The notes under the pieces were generated by a model, which did no database searches, was not told where the DNA came from, and worked only from the letters and a program-made list of their open reading frames with translations. 64,000 nucleotides of DNA from an uncultured Planctomycetota bacterium (GTDB lineage Bacteria > Planctomycetota > Phycisphaerae > UBA1845 > Fen-1342). Numbering within the stretch: the stretch's first letter is position 1; the number at the start of each line of letters is the position of its first letter. The DNA lies in contig CAADGL010000011.1 of the NCBI GenBank assembly GCA_900696525.1, positions 281,459 to 345,458 on the forward strand. Reading direction: 5' to 3'. Of the stretch, positions 36,467 through 45,434 are shown piece after piece. The position numbers and the translations under genes are program-made.

Positions 36467-37213
36467 ATGGCAAGGTCGTCCGTAATGCGGGAGTCGAAGC
36501 GGAGCCTGGTGCACGTTCCGGAGTCGCGCCGGCCGGCGCTGCGCGAGCTCGTGGATACGCTCGAGCGCGTCGGCCACGACTCGATGCTGGGGCTGTGCGC
36601 GTTTGGCGGGTGGCTGGCGGAGGACCCCTTCTTCGCCGGCGCGGCGCGCAGCGTGGTCGTGCTGCGACGGCTGGACGTGGACCTGATGGAGCGGCTGGCC
36701 GTGGAGGGGCCGCGGCTGGGCGAGCTCGGCTTGGCGGCGCCGCTGCTGATGACGCCGGAGTACGTCCGCGACTCGTGCGACGTTTTTCCGCTGGAGCTGC
36801 TGGAAGTTCAGCAGCAGCACGTGCTGCTGGCGGGCCAGGACTACTTCGCGGCGCTGACGTTCGATCCGCGGCACGTGCGGCTGGCCTGCGAGCGCGAGCT
36901 CAAGAGCGAGCTGATCGAGCTGCGGCAGGGCCTGCTCGCCAGCGCGGGCCGCTTCGCCCTGCTGCACCAGCTCTGCCTCGACTGTCTGGAACGCTCGGCG
37001 CGGATCATGCGCGGCCTGCTGCACCTCGACGGCGAGCCCGCGCCCCCTCGAATCAGCCGGACGATCGAGCGCGTCGCCGAGCGAACCGGCGTGGCGCTCG
37101 GCATGCACATGCGCCTGGCGACCGTGCACGACGACCTGGGGCTCGAGGGGTTCCGGCGCTTCTACGGCGAGCTGGAGGCGCTCGCGGCGCATGCGGACGC
37201 CCTGCCTCACTGA
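36467..37213 (+). CDS. Nucleotidyltransferase-like protein
   Basis: 248 aa. An N-terminal part with LRELVDTLERVGHDSMLGLCAFGGWLAEDPFF and SVVVLRRLDVDLMERLA looks like a minimal nucleotidyltransferase fold whose catalytic Gly-Ser/Asp-x-Asp is not obvious. A long helical C-terminal region follows (about 130-245). No signal peptide. ATG 36467 has GGAG eight bases upstream; a GTG at 36434 overlapping the previous stop is an alternative. It is conserved in position before TPM/LemA genes here, but the role is unknown. Assignment is weak. Confidence 0.5.
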   Translation: MARSSVMRESKRSLVHVPESRRPALRELVDTLERVGHDSMLGLCAFGGWLAEDPFFAGAARSVVVLRRLDVDLMERLAVEGPRLGELGLAAPLLMTPEYVRDSCDVFPLELLEVQQQHVLLAGQDYFAALTFDPRHVRLACERELKSELIELRQGLLASAGRFALLHQLCLDCLERSARIMRGLLHLDGEPAPPRISRTIERVAERTGVALGMHMRLATVHDDLGLEGFRRFYGELEALAAHADALPH

Positions 37214-37316
37214 GGGCCGCGGCGATGCCGGCGCGCCGCGCCCTTCGAAAAAAACGCGCGGGTTGTAACGGCGCGCCACGAATCCGGCGCTACGCTCTGG
37301 GAATACGAGGGTGAAC

Positions 37317-38237
37317 ATGCGCGAGGTCCGCGGTCGCGACGTTGTGTGGCGTTTGGTGCCGGCGGCGATCCTGATGCTGGCGGCGGCGCTGCCTGCCGCC
37401 GCGCAGGCCGTGCCCAGGCCGCGCAACCACGTCGAGGACCGCGCCGGAGTCATCGCCGCCGCCGCCGAGGAGCACCTCAACCGCGTGCTGGCCGAGCTCG
37501 AATCGAAGACGGGCGTGCAGATGATCGTGTTGACGGTGCCGACGACCGGCGGACGCGAGATCAGCGCCTGGTCGCTCGAGCTGGCCAACGCCTGGAAGCT
37601 CGGCCAGGCCGGCAAGGACAACGGCGTGCTGGTCGCCGTCGCCGTGAACGACCGTGCCTACTGGATCAACGTCGGCCAGGGCCTCGAAGCCGCCCTGCCC
37701 GACGGATTCTGCGGCGGCGTGGGTCGGCAGTACTTCCGCCCGAACTTCCGCGCGGGCGACTACTCGCGCGGCATCGTCGACGGCGTCACCGCGCTCGCGA
37801 CCAAGGCCGCCGCCGAATACGGCGCGCGCCTCGCGGATGCCCCGCCGCGCCCGGTCACCCGCGCAGCGCCGCAGGCGGCGCGTCGCGGCGCCGGCGGCGA
37901 AACGACGGGGGCGGTGAGCTTGTGCGGACCGGTGGCGCTGCTGGTGATCGTGCTGCTTGTCGTCGCGGTCCTGCGCGGCGCCCGGCGCGACCGGCGGCGC
38001 TACGGCGCCTGGGGCGGCGGGGGCTCGTGGTGGCTGTGGTGGCTGCTGGCCAACGAGCTGGGCGCGGCCTCGCGCCGGCGCCGCGGCGGCTGGGGCGGCT
38101 GGGGCGGCGGATTCGGCTCCGGGCGATCGTGGGGTGGCCTGGGAGGAGGCGGGTTCGGCGGAGGGTTCGGCGGCGGTGGATTCCGCGGCGGTGGCGGTGG
38201 GCGCTTCGGCGGCGGCGGCGCGGGCGGCGGCTGGTGA
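37317..38237 (+). CDS. TPM domain membrane-anchored protein
   Basis: 306 aa. A signal peptide (AAILMLAAALPAAAQA) is followed by a TPM domain (residues about 40-180: VEDRAGVIAAAAEEHLNRVLAELESKTGVQMIVLTV, GKDNGVLVAVAVNDRAYWINVG). One membrane helix lies near 205-222. The C-terminal 85 residues are a Gly/Arg/Trp-rich low-complexity tail. This is the YgcG/TPM_phosphatase layout. The TPM fold occurs in plant TLP18.3 phosphatase and in bacterial proteins next to LemA. ATG 37317 has GAGGG close upstream; a GTG two codons earlier is possible. Confidence 0.87.
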   Translation: MREVRGRDVVWRLVPAAILMLAAALPAAAQAVPRPRNHVEDRAGVIAAAAEEHLNRVLAELESKTGVQMIVLTVPTTGGREISAWSLELANAWKLGQAGKDNGVLVAVAVNDRAYWINVGQGLEAALPDGFCGGVGRQYFRPNFRAGDYSRGIVDGVTALATKAAAEYGARLADAPPRPVTRAAPQAARRGAGGETTGAVSLCGPVALLVIVLLVVAVLRGARRDRRRYGAWGGGGSWWLWWLLANELGAASRRRRGGWGGWGGGFGSGRSWGGLGGGGFGGGFGGGGFRGGGGGRFGGGGAGGGW

Positions 38238-38342
38238 GGCCGCCCGAGCGCACGGGTGGCCCCACGGGCCGAGGGCGGCTTCGATCTCCGCCGGGTTGCT
38301 CACAGGCTGACAACGTTTCCGAAGGACAACGGAGGAGCGACG

Positions 38343-39032
38343 ATGGGTTGGCAAGTTCTCAACGACTGCGGTGGCAAGGTCCGGCACCGGGCGCTAGCGG
38401 CCCGGCGCCCGGCGCGCGTCAGCGGCCTGCTGGTCGGGGTCGTGGCCTTCATGGCCCTGCTGTTTCTCGCGCTGGTCTTCGCCGGCGTCACGCTCGTCGG
38501 CGGCTACAACCACGCTGTGCGCATGGATGAGCAGGTGAAGGGCGCCTGGTCGCAGGTCGAGAACCAGTTGCAGCGGCGCTACGACCTCGTGCCGAACCTG
38601 GTTGAGGCCGTTCGGGGCTTCGCCACGCACGAGCGCGAAATCTTCACCGACGTCGCCGAAGCCCGCACGCGCTATTTCTCCGCCGCGCATTCGGGCAGCC
38701 GCGAGCAGCAGGTCGAGGCGGCGAACGGACTGGAGCGGGCGCTGTCGCGGCTGCTGGTGCTCCAGGAGCGCTACCCCGAGCTGAAGGCGCAGGAGAGCTT
38801 CCTGCGGCTCCAGGACGAGCTGGCCGGCACCGAGAACCGCCTGGCCTACGCCCGGCAGCAGTACAACGAAGTCGTCAATGCCCTGAACGCCTACCGCCGG
38901 TCGTTCTTCGGCCGCTTCGCAGCGGGCTTGGCGGGCGTAGGCGAGGCCCGGTACTTCGAACCGCCGAAGGCCGCCCACGACGCGCCGCGCGTGTCATTCG
39001 AGCGCGAGGGGGCGCCGAAGCGGGGCGAGTAG
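38343..39032 (+). CDS. lemA: LemA family protein
   Basis: 229 aa. One membrane helix (about residues 25-48) is followed by the LemA helical domain, with the hallmark VKGAWSQVENQLQRRYDLVPNLVEAVRG, ERYPELKAQESFLRLQDEL and YNEVVNALN. The ATG at 38343 has GGAGGAG upstream; the earlier frame lacks homology. LemA is commonly next to TPM (YgcG) proteins, as here (gap 105 nt), and is thought to be a membrane scaffold with an unknown role. The N-terminal cytoplasmic part of about 25 residues is longer than usual. Confidence 0.9.
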   Translation: MGWQVLNDCGGKVRHRALAARRPARVSGLLVGVVAFMALLFLALVFAGVTLVGGYNHAVRMDEQVKGAWSQVENQLQRRYDLVPNLVEAVRGFATHEREIFTDVAEARTRYFSAAHSGSREQQVEAANGLERALSRLLVLQERYPELKAQESFLRLQDELAGTENRLAYARQQYNEVVNALNAYRRSFFGRFAAGLAGVGEARYFEPPKAAHDAPRVSFEREGAPKRGE

Positions 39033-39065
39033 AAGCTCAGCGAAACGAAGCCTCGTTGGCAGCAA

Positions 39066-39090
39066 CCGCTCCCTTACGGTCGCGGCTCGG
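39066..39090 (+). repeat. Copy of a 25-bp dispersed repeat
   Basis: Reads CCGCTCCCTTA...GCGGCTCGG, diverged at three positions from the copy at 61670-61694. It lies between the convergent lemA and Nudix genes. Confidence 0.55.
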
Positions 39091-39114
39091 ATCGAGCCGC
39101 GCGACAGACTCCGC

Positions 39115-39585
39115 TCACGCCAAAGGGATGCGCAGATGCGGCTCGGCGCTGCTCGGCGTCACGATGTGCTCCAGCAGCTCGCGAACCGCCTGCCGCTGGC
39201 CGGGCCACATGAGTTCGGCGATGGCGCGCTGCGCCGGCTCCCAACGGTGCTCCGTGTGCTCGTCGCTCAGGGTCACGGTCGCGCGCTCGTCGACTTCCGC
39301 GGCGAAGCACGGACAGAGCATCACGCGGTCCAGCGCAGCCATGTAGAAGGTGTTGACGCCTTCGAGCTGCCAGAGGGCGGCCGGCGTCAGGCCGGTCTCT
39401 TCGCGCAACTCGCGCAGCGCCGTCTGCCAGGCCTTCTCGCCTGCCTCGACCTTCCCGTGCACCGCCTGCCACGTCCCGCCCAGCCGCGCGGCCGGCCTCC
39501 GCCTCAGCAGCAGCAGCTCGACGGCCATCCCGCCCCGCCGCCGGAACACGTACACATCCACCAGGTTCGCCGACACGTCCGCCAT
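39115..39585 (-). CDS. Nudix hydrolase
   Basis: 156 aa with an intact Nudix box, GKVEAGEKAWQTALRELREETGL (residues about 44-66), including the REEL-type REETG metal-binding glutamates. The substrate cannot be read from sequence; the C-terminal EHRWEPAQRAIAELMWPG is of the dATP pyrophosphohydrolase-like (NudB) type. It lies seven bases downstream of moaA and is the last gene of the operon beginning with the YkgJ gene. Confidence 0.88.
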   Translation of the reverse strand: MADVSANLVDVYVFRRRGGMAVELLLLRRRPAARLGGTWQAVHGKVEAGEKAWQTALRELREETGLTPAALWQLEGVNTFYMAALDRVMLCPCFAAEVDERATVTLSDEHTEHRWEPAQRAIAELMWPGQRQAVRELLEHIVTPSSAEPHLRIPLA

Positions 39586-39592
39586 GCGTCCG

Positions 39593-40642
39593 TCAGCCCC
39601 CGATGCTGCTCATCTGCCGGTCGCCGGCCGGGCCGTGAAGCTCGGGCTTCATCACCACGCACTCGACGAACGCCCGCCGCAGCCGCTCCGCCCGGACATC
39701 CGGCCGCAGGAGCGCCCGCACGTCCACCTCCCCCGCGTCGAACAGGCAACTGCGCAGCCTGCCCTCCGGCGTAAGTCGCAGGCGATTGCAGGTGGCGCAG
39801 AAAGGGGCGGACATCGCGTGGATGAAGCCGATCCGGCCTGGCGCTCCCGGCGCGCGGAAGACCTGCGCCGGGCCGAAGCCGGCGTCGGCGGGCGCGGGCG
39901 TCAGCGGCCCGAGCCGCCGCTCGATCCGCTCGCGGATCTCGGCGTAGGGAACGAACTGCCCGCCCTCGCTGAGCACGCGCGAGCGCGCCAGAGGCATGAA
40001 CTCGATGAAGCGCACGGTGCGCGGCTCGCGCAGCGTCCAGGCGGCGAAGCCGGCGACTTCGTCGAGGTTGTAGTCACGCAGCACGACGACGTTGATCTTC
40101 GCCGGCCCCAGGCCGCACGCGTCCGCCGCCGCGATGCCCTCGAGCACCGCCGAGAGCTCGCCGCCGCGCGTCAGCTCGCGGAAGCGGTGAGGCTGGAGCG
40201 TGTCGAGGCTGACGGTGACGCGGTCGAGGCCGGCGTGGCGCAAGTCGGCCGCCAGCCGTGCCAGCAGCAGCCCGTTGGTCGTCAGCGACAGCTCGCCGCA
40301 GCCCGGCAGCGCCCGCAGGCGCGTCACGAGCTCGACCAGGTCGCGCCGCACGAGCGGCTCGCCGCCGGTGATCTTGAAGTCGCGGATGCCGTGGTGCAGG
40401 GCGGCACGGGCGACGTGAACGATCTCCTCGTAGCTCAGCAGCGCTTCGCGCGGGAGCCACGCGAGCCCCTCTTCGGGCATGCAGTAGATGCAACGCAGGT
40501 TGCAATGGTCGGTCACGCTGATCCGCAGCGTGCGCACCGAGCGCAGGTCGCGCGGACCGACCGCCTCGGACGACAGCCGCGCCGCCGGCTCGGCGAGCGG
40601 CGATGCGGCGCCGGCGACGGCGATGGGCAAGGCGATGCTCAT
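39593..40642 (-). CDS. moaA: GTP 3',8-cyclase (molybdenum cofactor biosynthesis)
   Basis: First step of molybdenum cofactor synthesis: radical-SAM cyclisation of GTP with MoaC. The N-terminal cluster motif is CNLRCIYC, and TGGEPLVRRDL follows. The C-terminal [4Fe-4S] motif CATCNRLRLTPEGRLRSCLF is intact, as is the terminal Gly-Gly that enters the active site. The length is 349 aa. ATG 40642 is chosen because it opens just before the conserved LRSVRTLRISVTDHCN; the frame extends upstream without homology. No other moa gene is present. It sits 41 nt after the GT39 gene in the operon. Confidence 0.95.
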   Translation of the reverse strand: MSIALPIAVAGAASPLAEPAARLSSEAVGPRDLRSVRTLRISVTDHCNLRCIYCMPEEGLAWLPREALLSYEEIVHVARAALHHGIRDFKITGGEPLVRRDLVELVTRLRALPGCGELSLTTNGLLLARLAADLRHAGLDRVTVSLDTLQPHRFRELTRGGELSAVLEGIAAADACGLGPAKINVVVLRDYNLDEVAGFAAWTLREPRTVRFIEFMPLARSRVLSEGGQFVPYAEIRERIERRLGPLTPAPADAGFGPAQVFRAPGAPGRIGFIHAMSAPFCATCNRLRLTPEGRLRSCLFDAGEVDVRALLRPDVRAERLRRAFVECVVMKPELHGPAGDRQMSSIGG

Positions 40643-40683
40643 GCGGCTCTCGCGGGGCGGTCGGTTCCAGACACTGCGCCATT

Positions 40684-42180
40684 CTAGCCGGGGTCGCCGG
40701 CTCGCGTCAGCGGCGCCACGCGAATGAGCCGATACGGCCCACACGGCAGCGCCCGCAGCACATACCCGTCCACGTCGAAGCACTCGATCTCGCGCCCGGC
40801 CTGCTCCAGCAGCGGCTCCGGATCGCCCTGGAACACGATCAGCCATAGCCGCCGCGGATCGGCCAGGACGGGCGCGTCAGGGCCGTGGCGGAGCAGCAGC
40901 GTCTCGGTCGGCAGCGCGCGAACGCGGTAGTAATCGAGCCCCAGTCGCTCGTACTCGATCTGCGCCGGCCGCGCTCCCCACACGCACAGGACCGCCAGGT
41001 CGGTCTCTGGGGCGCCGTAGCGATTGAGGTGGTCTACGAGCTCGCGCAGGCCCAGGGGCGCCTCGCGCTGCCGCAGGACGGCCGGCAGATCGAGCGCCAT
41101 TCCCGCCACCAGCAGCACGAGCACCCATGCGCGGCCCGCGCGCCCCGCCGCCCACAGCGGCAGCAGCGCCGCCGGCACTGCCGCCGGCAGCGCGAACCGC
41201 ACGACGAGCAGCGGCCGCAGCAGCGAGATCAGCGCCAGCCCGCCAAACGCCGTCGCCAGCCACAGCCCGTGCAGCGCGGCGCGGCGTGCCTGTTCGCGGC
41301 GGGTCTCAGCCAGGACCTCAACGCGTTTCGAAGTCCGCCCCTGCCGCAGGATCGACGCGGCAGCGATCGCGATCCCGGCCAGCAGCCACAACGCGCCGGA
41401 CGCCGGGTTGATCGCCATGAAGACGCGCCCGGCGTCGGCCAGCGACGGCGGGGCGATCCACGCCAGGCCGGCGGCGGTCGCGTCGCGAAACACGTATGCC
41501 CTGACAAGCAGCGGCGTCGCCAGCAACCCCACCACCGCCAGTGCCGCGAGGCAGCGCGGCGCGCCGGGCTGCTTTCTTCGCGGCAGCCACCAGGCGAGGT
41601 GTGCGGCCAGCGTCAGCGCGGCGAGCGTGTGCGAGTACAGCGCCAACGTGGCCGCCGCGACGTACGCGGCCGCCGCACCGCGACTTCCCGTGTGGACGAG
41701 GCGCTCCCACAGCCAGGTGGCCAGCGCGCAAAACAACAGCAGGAACGCGTAGGGTCGGGCTTCGCGGCTGTACTCCACGAGCAGCGGGTGCACGCCGACG
41801 AGGACGGCGGCCGAAACGCCGACGAGTGGTCCGCCAAGCCGGCGGCCCAGCGCGTACACGACCGGGACGAGGGCGGTCCCGGCGAGGGCCGCGGGCAGGC
41901 GCAGCAGCCACTCCGGCGCCGGATCGTCCGCCGCATTCGCAAGCGTCAGCACGGCTCGTACGCAAAGCTGGTAGAGCGGCGGCGTGAGCTCGGCCTCCCA
42001 CGTCAGGCTCTGCCAGAGCGGGAGCCGCGCGACGTGCCAGGTCGAGAACTCGTCCAGCCAGAGCGAGCGCTCGCCGAGCGCCGGAAGCCGGGCCGCAGCG
42101 GCGCAGAACGTCAACGCGTACAGGCAGAAGACCTCGAAGGGGTTGCGCGGACGCAGGACGTTGAGGCCCGTGGCCGCCAT
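40684..42180 (-). CDS. GT39/ArnT-like membrane glycosyltransferase
   Basis: 498 aa, with about ten hydrophobic helices and the loop near the N terminus LWLDEFSTWHV (Asp-Glu), the catalytic acid region of GT-C family 39 enzymes. YSREARPYAFLLLF is the conserved second loop. Such enzymes transfer a sugar from a polyprenyl phosphate to lipid A or proteins on the outer side of the inner membrane. A C-terminal periplasmic part of about 150 residues follows. It starts four bases after the hisS stop. Acceptor and donor are unknown; LPS modification is a reasonable guess. Confidence 0.85.
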   Translation of the reverse strand: MAATGLNVLRPRNPFEVFCLYALTFCAAAARLPALGERSLWLDEFSTWHVARLPLWQSLTWEAELTPPLYQLCVRAVLTLANAADDPAPEWLLRLPAALAGTALVPVVYALGRRLGGPLVGVSAAVLVGVHPLLVEYSREARPYAFLLLFCALATWLWERLVHTGSRGAAAAYVAAATLALYSHTLAALTLAAHLAWWLPRRKQPGAPRCLAALAVVGLLATPLLVRAYVFRDATAAGLAWIAPPSLADAGRVFMAINPASGALWLLAGIAIAAASILRQGRTSKRVEVLAETRREQARRAALHGLWLATAFGGLALISLLRPLLVVRFALPAAVPAALLPLWAAGRAGRAWVLVLLVAGMALDLPAVLRQREAPLGLRELVDHLNRYGAPETDLAVLCVWGARPAQIEYERLGLDYYRVRALPTETLLLRHGPDAPVLADPRRLWLIVFQGDPEPLLEQAGREIECFDVDGYVLRALPCGPYRLIRVAPLTRAGDPG

Positions 42181-42184
42181 GGGT

Positions 42185-43471
42185 TCAGCGTCTCATGCAG
42201 GCGGCGAGTTCGGCGGCGGCCGCGACGCGCTGCTGGCCCGTGGTCATGTCCTTCAGCGCGACCTGCTCGGCCTGCGGCCACTCGTGCCCGACAATGACGG
42301 CGTAGCGCGCCGCGCGGGCGCTGGCCTGCTTGAGCTGCTTGCCGATCGCTTGACGCTTGTATGAATAGTCCACGACCAGTCCCTCGCGCCGCAGCCGCGT
42401 CACCAGGCCCAGCACGTCGTCGAAGCGCTGCGCGTCGGCGTCAATGACGAACGCGTCGATGCCCTCGTCGAGCCGCGGCAGCTTGCCGAGTTCGCGCAGG
42501 GCTTCGAGCATCGGCGCGTCGCCCATGCCGAAGCCGACGCCGGGCACGCGCGGTCCGTCGAGCAGGCCGGTCAGGTCGTCGTAGCGCCCGCCGCCGAGCA
42601 GGGCCCGCAGTTGCACGCGGCGCGCATGCACCTCGAAGACCGCGCCGGTGTAGTACGCCAGGCCGCGCACGATGCGCGGGTCGAATACACAGTACGCCTC
42701 GCACGCGAACGATCGCAGCCGCTCCCACATCTCGCGGAACTGCCGCGTCGGCTGGGCCAGGTCGTCGCCGCCTGCGCCCGCGAGCCGCAGACACTCGTCC
42801 AGCGAGGCGCGGCGGAGCACGTCCGCGACGCGCTCGGCGTCCGAGTCGGGAAAGTGCTGGCGCCAATGCTGGCAGAACGCGTCGTCGCCGATCTTTTCGG
42901 AGCGGTCGATGAGCTCGAAGGCCTTGCCCTGCTGCCCGACCGGGACGCCCAGCGCCTCGAGCGCGTGCTTCATCAGCCCGCGATGGTTCAGCCGCACGGC
43001 GACGTCCTGCTCCGACAACCCGACCCGGCGCAGGAACTCGACTGCGACGGCGACGACCTCGGCGTCGGCCAGCGGGTCTTCGCTGCCGAGCGTGTCGACG
43101 TTCCACTGGAAGAACTCGCGCAGCCGTCCGCGCTGCGGCTTCTCTGCGCGGCACATCCGCGGAATGCTGAACCACTTGATCGGCCGCGGCAGCGCGTTGG
43201 CCCGCGCCGCGACCATCCGCGCCAGCGTCGGCGTCATCTCCGGACGGATCGCGAAGCGCCGCTCGCCGCGGTCGGTGAAACTGAACAGCTCCGAGACGAT
43301 CCCTGCCCCGCTCTTGAGCTCATAAAGCTCAAGAAACTCGAAGATCGGCCCCTCGTACTCGCTGAACCCGAACGCCCGCGACACGCTCCGCCAGTGATCG
43401 AACAGCCAGTTCTGAACACGCATGTCCTCGGGATAGAAATCGCGCATTCCCGGCGGACACTGAATGCTCAT
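42185..43471 (-). CDS. hisS: Histidine--tRNA ligase
   Basis: Class II aminoacyl-tRNA synthetase, 428 aa. Motif 1 and 2 regions are seen in GMRDFYPEDM, RPEMTPTLARMVA and FQWNVDTLGSEDPLADAE; the HisA-type RGLAYYTGAVFEV and GGGRYDDL are the histidine-binding signature, and the C-terminal anticodon domain follows. ATG 43471 is confirmed by its ATGA overlap with the stop of the YkgJ gene; a GTG two codons earlier would break this coupling. It is the second gene of the five-gene operon. Confidence 0.96.
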   Translation of the reverse strand: MSIQCPPGMRDFYPEDMRVQNWLFDHWRSVSRAFGFSEYEGPIFEFLELYELKSGAGIVSELFSFTDRGERRFAIRPEMTPTLARMVAARANALPRPIKWFSIPRMCRAEKPQRGRLREFFQWNVDTLGSEDPLADAEVVAVAVEFLRRVGLSEQDVAVRLNHRGLMKHALEALGVPVGQQGKAFELIDRSEKIGDDAFCQHWRQHFPDSDAERVADVLRRASLDECLRLAGAGGDDLAQPTRQFREMWERLRSFACEAYCVFDPRIVRGLAYYTGAVFEVHARRVQLRALLGGGRYDDLTGLLDGPRVPGVGFGMGDAPMLEALRELGKLPRLDEGIDAFVIDADAQRFDDVLGLVTRLRREGLVVDYSYKRQAIGKQLKQASARAARYAVIVGHEWPQAEQVALKDMTTGQQRVAAAAELAACMRR

Positions 43472-43956
43472 GACCACGCCCCCAGCACCGGCAGCGGCAC
43501 GCGCCGGATGTCCGCCGGCGCCGTGGAGAAGCCGCTCGACCGGGCCCGTCGCGGCGCGCGAACCTTCAACCGCGGCCGCCCGCGCCCGGCGCGCCGACTG
43601 CGCCGCGCCGTCCGTGGCGGATGGGCACGGAGGTATTCGTCCAGATGCTCCGGGCAGGTGAAATGCTGCTCCCAGCCGTAGTCACCCGAGTGGTAATCAC
43701 ACTCCGACGTCGAGTACTGCCGGCAGATGCGCGGGCGCGTCTCGTACACGCCGCAGCGCTGGTCCGGCTGAAGGTGCCGGCAGGTCGCGTTGAAGGAGAT
43801 GTACCACTCGCCATCCTCGACGAAGATCGAGACCCCCTCGTGCATCAGGTACCAGCGCACGTCGTCGAAGTCGCCGCGGTCCTGCGGCGTGTCGATGGGC
43901 AGCGCGATGTAGCGGCAGCAGATGGCCGTGCAGTGTTCGCAGAGAATCCCCGGCAT
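43468..43956 (-). CDS. YkgJ family cysteine cluster protein
   Basis: 162 aa. The conserved cysteines are in CEHCTAICCR, CRHLQPDQRCGVYETRPRICRQY and CDY, the pattern of the YkgJ/Fli-type zinc- or iron-cluster family (PF03692). About 45 C-terminal residues are Arg/Pro-rich and probably extra. The ATG at 43956 is the first available. It opens the five-gene operon. Cysteine clusters of this type have unknown biochemical function. Confidence 0.82.
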   Translation of the reverse strand: MPGILCEHCTAICCRYIALPIDTPQDRGDFDDVRWYLMHEGVSIFVEDGEWYISFNATCRHLQPDQRCGVYETRPRICRQYSTSECDYHSGDYGWEQHFTCPEHLDEYLRAHPPRTARRSRRAGRGRPRLKVRAPRRARSSGFSTAPADIRRVPLPVLGAWS

Positions 43957-44068
43957 GTCGCGACCCTTTCAAGCGATTTGCCGTACGATACGCGCTCGCC
44001 GCCGGCGCGCGAAGCTGGGCGCCCGCCGGCGTGCCGCGGCGCCAGGGACCCTAACCAAGAGGAAGCGC

Positions 44069-45205
44069 ATGCACGACTCCAGGCTCGACCGGCTCGCACA
44101 CGTTCTCGTCCGCTACAGCACGGCCGTCCGCAAGGACGACCTGGTGCTGATCACCGGCCCGACCGGCGCGGCCGGCCTCGCGACCGCCGTCTACGCGCAG
44201 GTGCTGGCGGCGGGCGGCCATCCGTGGGTGCGCCTGTACCCGGAGGATTGCTCCGAAGTGCTGCTCAAGCAGGGCAGCACGGCGCAGCTCGGATTCTGCC
44301 ACCCGTTCGAGACGCACGTGGTCGCCAAGACGAACGTGCGCATCGTCTTCTGGGCCAGCGAAAACACCAAATCGCTGTCGAACGTCGATCCGGGCCGGCA
44401 GGCGCTGGTCAGCAAGGGCCGCAAGCCGCTGCTCGACCTGTTCATGAAGCGCGCCGGGCTCCCGAAATCCAACCCGGACCGGCTCCGTTGGGTCGGCACG
44501 GCCGTCCCGACCCAGGCCGCCGCCCAGGATGCCGAGATGTCCCTGCGCGAGTACGCCGACTTCGTGTTCGGCGCCGGCAAGCTCGACGAGAAAGACCCGA
44601 TCGCGGCCTGGAAGAAGAGCAGCAGGGCGCAGGCCCGCCTGTGCGACTTCCTCGACAAGGCGCGCGAGATGCACATCACCGCCCCCGGCGGGACCGACAT
44701 CCGCTTCGGCATCCGGGGCCGCCGCTGGATCAACTGCGACGGCCACGAGAACTTCCCCGACGGCGAAGTCTTCACCGCGCCCATCGAGGACGCCACCGAG
44801 GGCACGGTGGTCTACGACGTGCCGTCGGTGTTCGGCGGCCGCGAAGTGGAGAACGTGCGGCTGACGTTCCGGGCCGGGAAGGTGGTCGAGGCGTCGGCCG
44901 GCAAGAACGAGGCGTTCCTGGTCAAGATGCTGGATCAGGACCCGGGCGCGCGTATCCTCGGCGAGCTGGCCATCGGCACGAACTACAGCATTCAGAAGGG
45001 CACGCGGAACACGCTCTTCGACGAGAAGATCGGCGGGACGTTCCACGCGGCCCTCGGCGCCGCCTACCCGGAGTCCGGCGGGCGTAACAAGAGCGGTCTG
45101 CACTGGGACATGGTGTGCGACCTTCGGCGAGGCGGGCGCATCATGGTCGACGGCGAGGTGATCAGCGAGCGCGGGCGGTTCAAACGTGCGGACTGGCCGC
45201 GGTGA
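44069..45205 (+). CDS. Aminopeptidase (M29 family)
   Basis: 378 aa. The sequence follows the AmpS/PepS/AP-II leucyl aminopeptidase family: NCDGHENFPDGEVFTAP with the metal-binding Glu and His, the EDATEGTVVYD loop, GELAIGTNYSI, and late HWDMVCDLR. These are dinuclear-metal, thermophile-like aminopeptidases working in the cytoplasm. ATG 44069 follows AAGAGGAA. The first 40 residues (LDRLAHVLVRYSTAV) match the family start. It is divergent from the YkgJ operon and is followed by 229 nt without a gene, in which I see no clear promoter. Confidence 0.92.
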   Translation: MHDSRLDRLAHVLVRYSTAVRKDDLVLITGPTGAAGLATAVYAQVLAAGGHPWVRLYPEDCSEVLLKQGSTAQLGFCHPFETHVVAKTNVRIVFWASENTKSLSNVDPGRQALVSKGRKPLLDLFMKRAGLPKSNPDRLRWVGTAVPTQAAAQDAEMSLREYADFVFGAGKLDEKDPIAAWKKSSRAQARLCDFLDKAREMHITAPGGTDIRFGIRGRRWINCDGHENFPDGEVFTAPIEDATEGTVVYDVPSVFGGREVENVRLTFRAGKVVEASAGKNEAFLVKMLDQDPGARILGELAIGTNYSIQKGTRNTLFDEKIGGTFHAALGAAYPESGGRNKSGLHWDMVCDLRRGGRIMVDGEVISERGRFKRADWPR

Positions 45206-45434
45206 ACAAGAACCGGGGCCGGCCGGCAACGTCCGGATAACGTTTAGACGAGCCAAAAATGGCGGTTGGCGCGAGCGCGGGCGTGGCAGTGGTGAATCAC
45301 CGGGTTGAGTCGCAGCAGGATTGTCCCTGGTGACTTGTCGCGGTTTCAACGGCTGCAATCGGAGACACAAGCGTGACACCCGCCGACGTAGGCGGCCGGT
45401 TGTATTGCTGCAAACCGTTGTTTAACAGAGAGTA

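Noticed and set aside
40885..42297. Arg/Gln-rich plus-strand frame opposite the GT39 gene
   Set aside because: Low-complexity shadow of a membrane-protein gene read in reverse.
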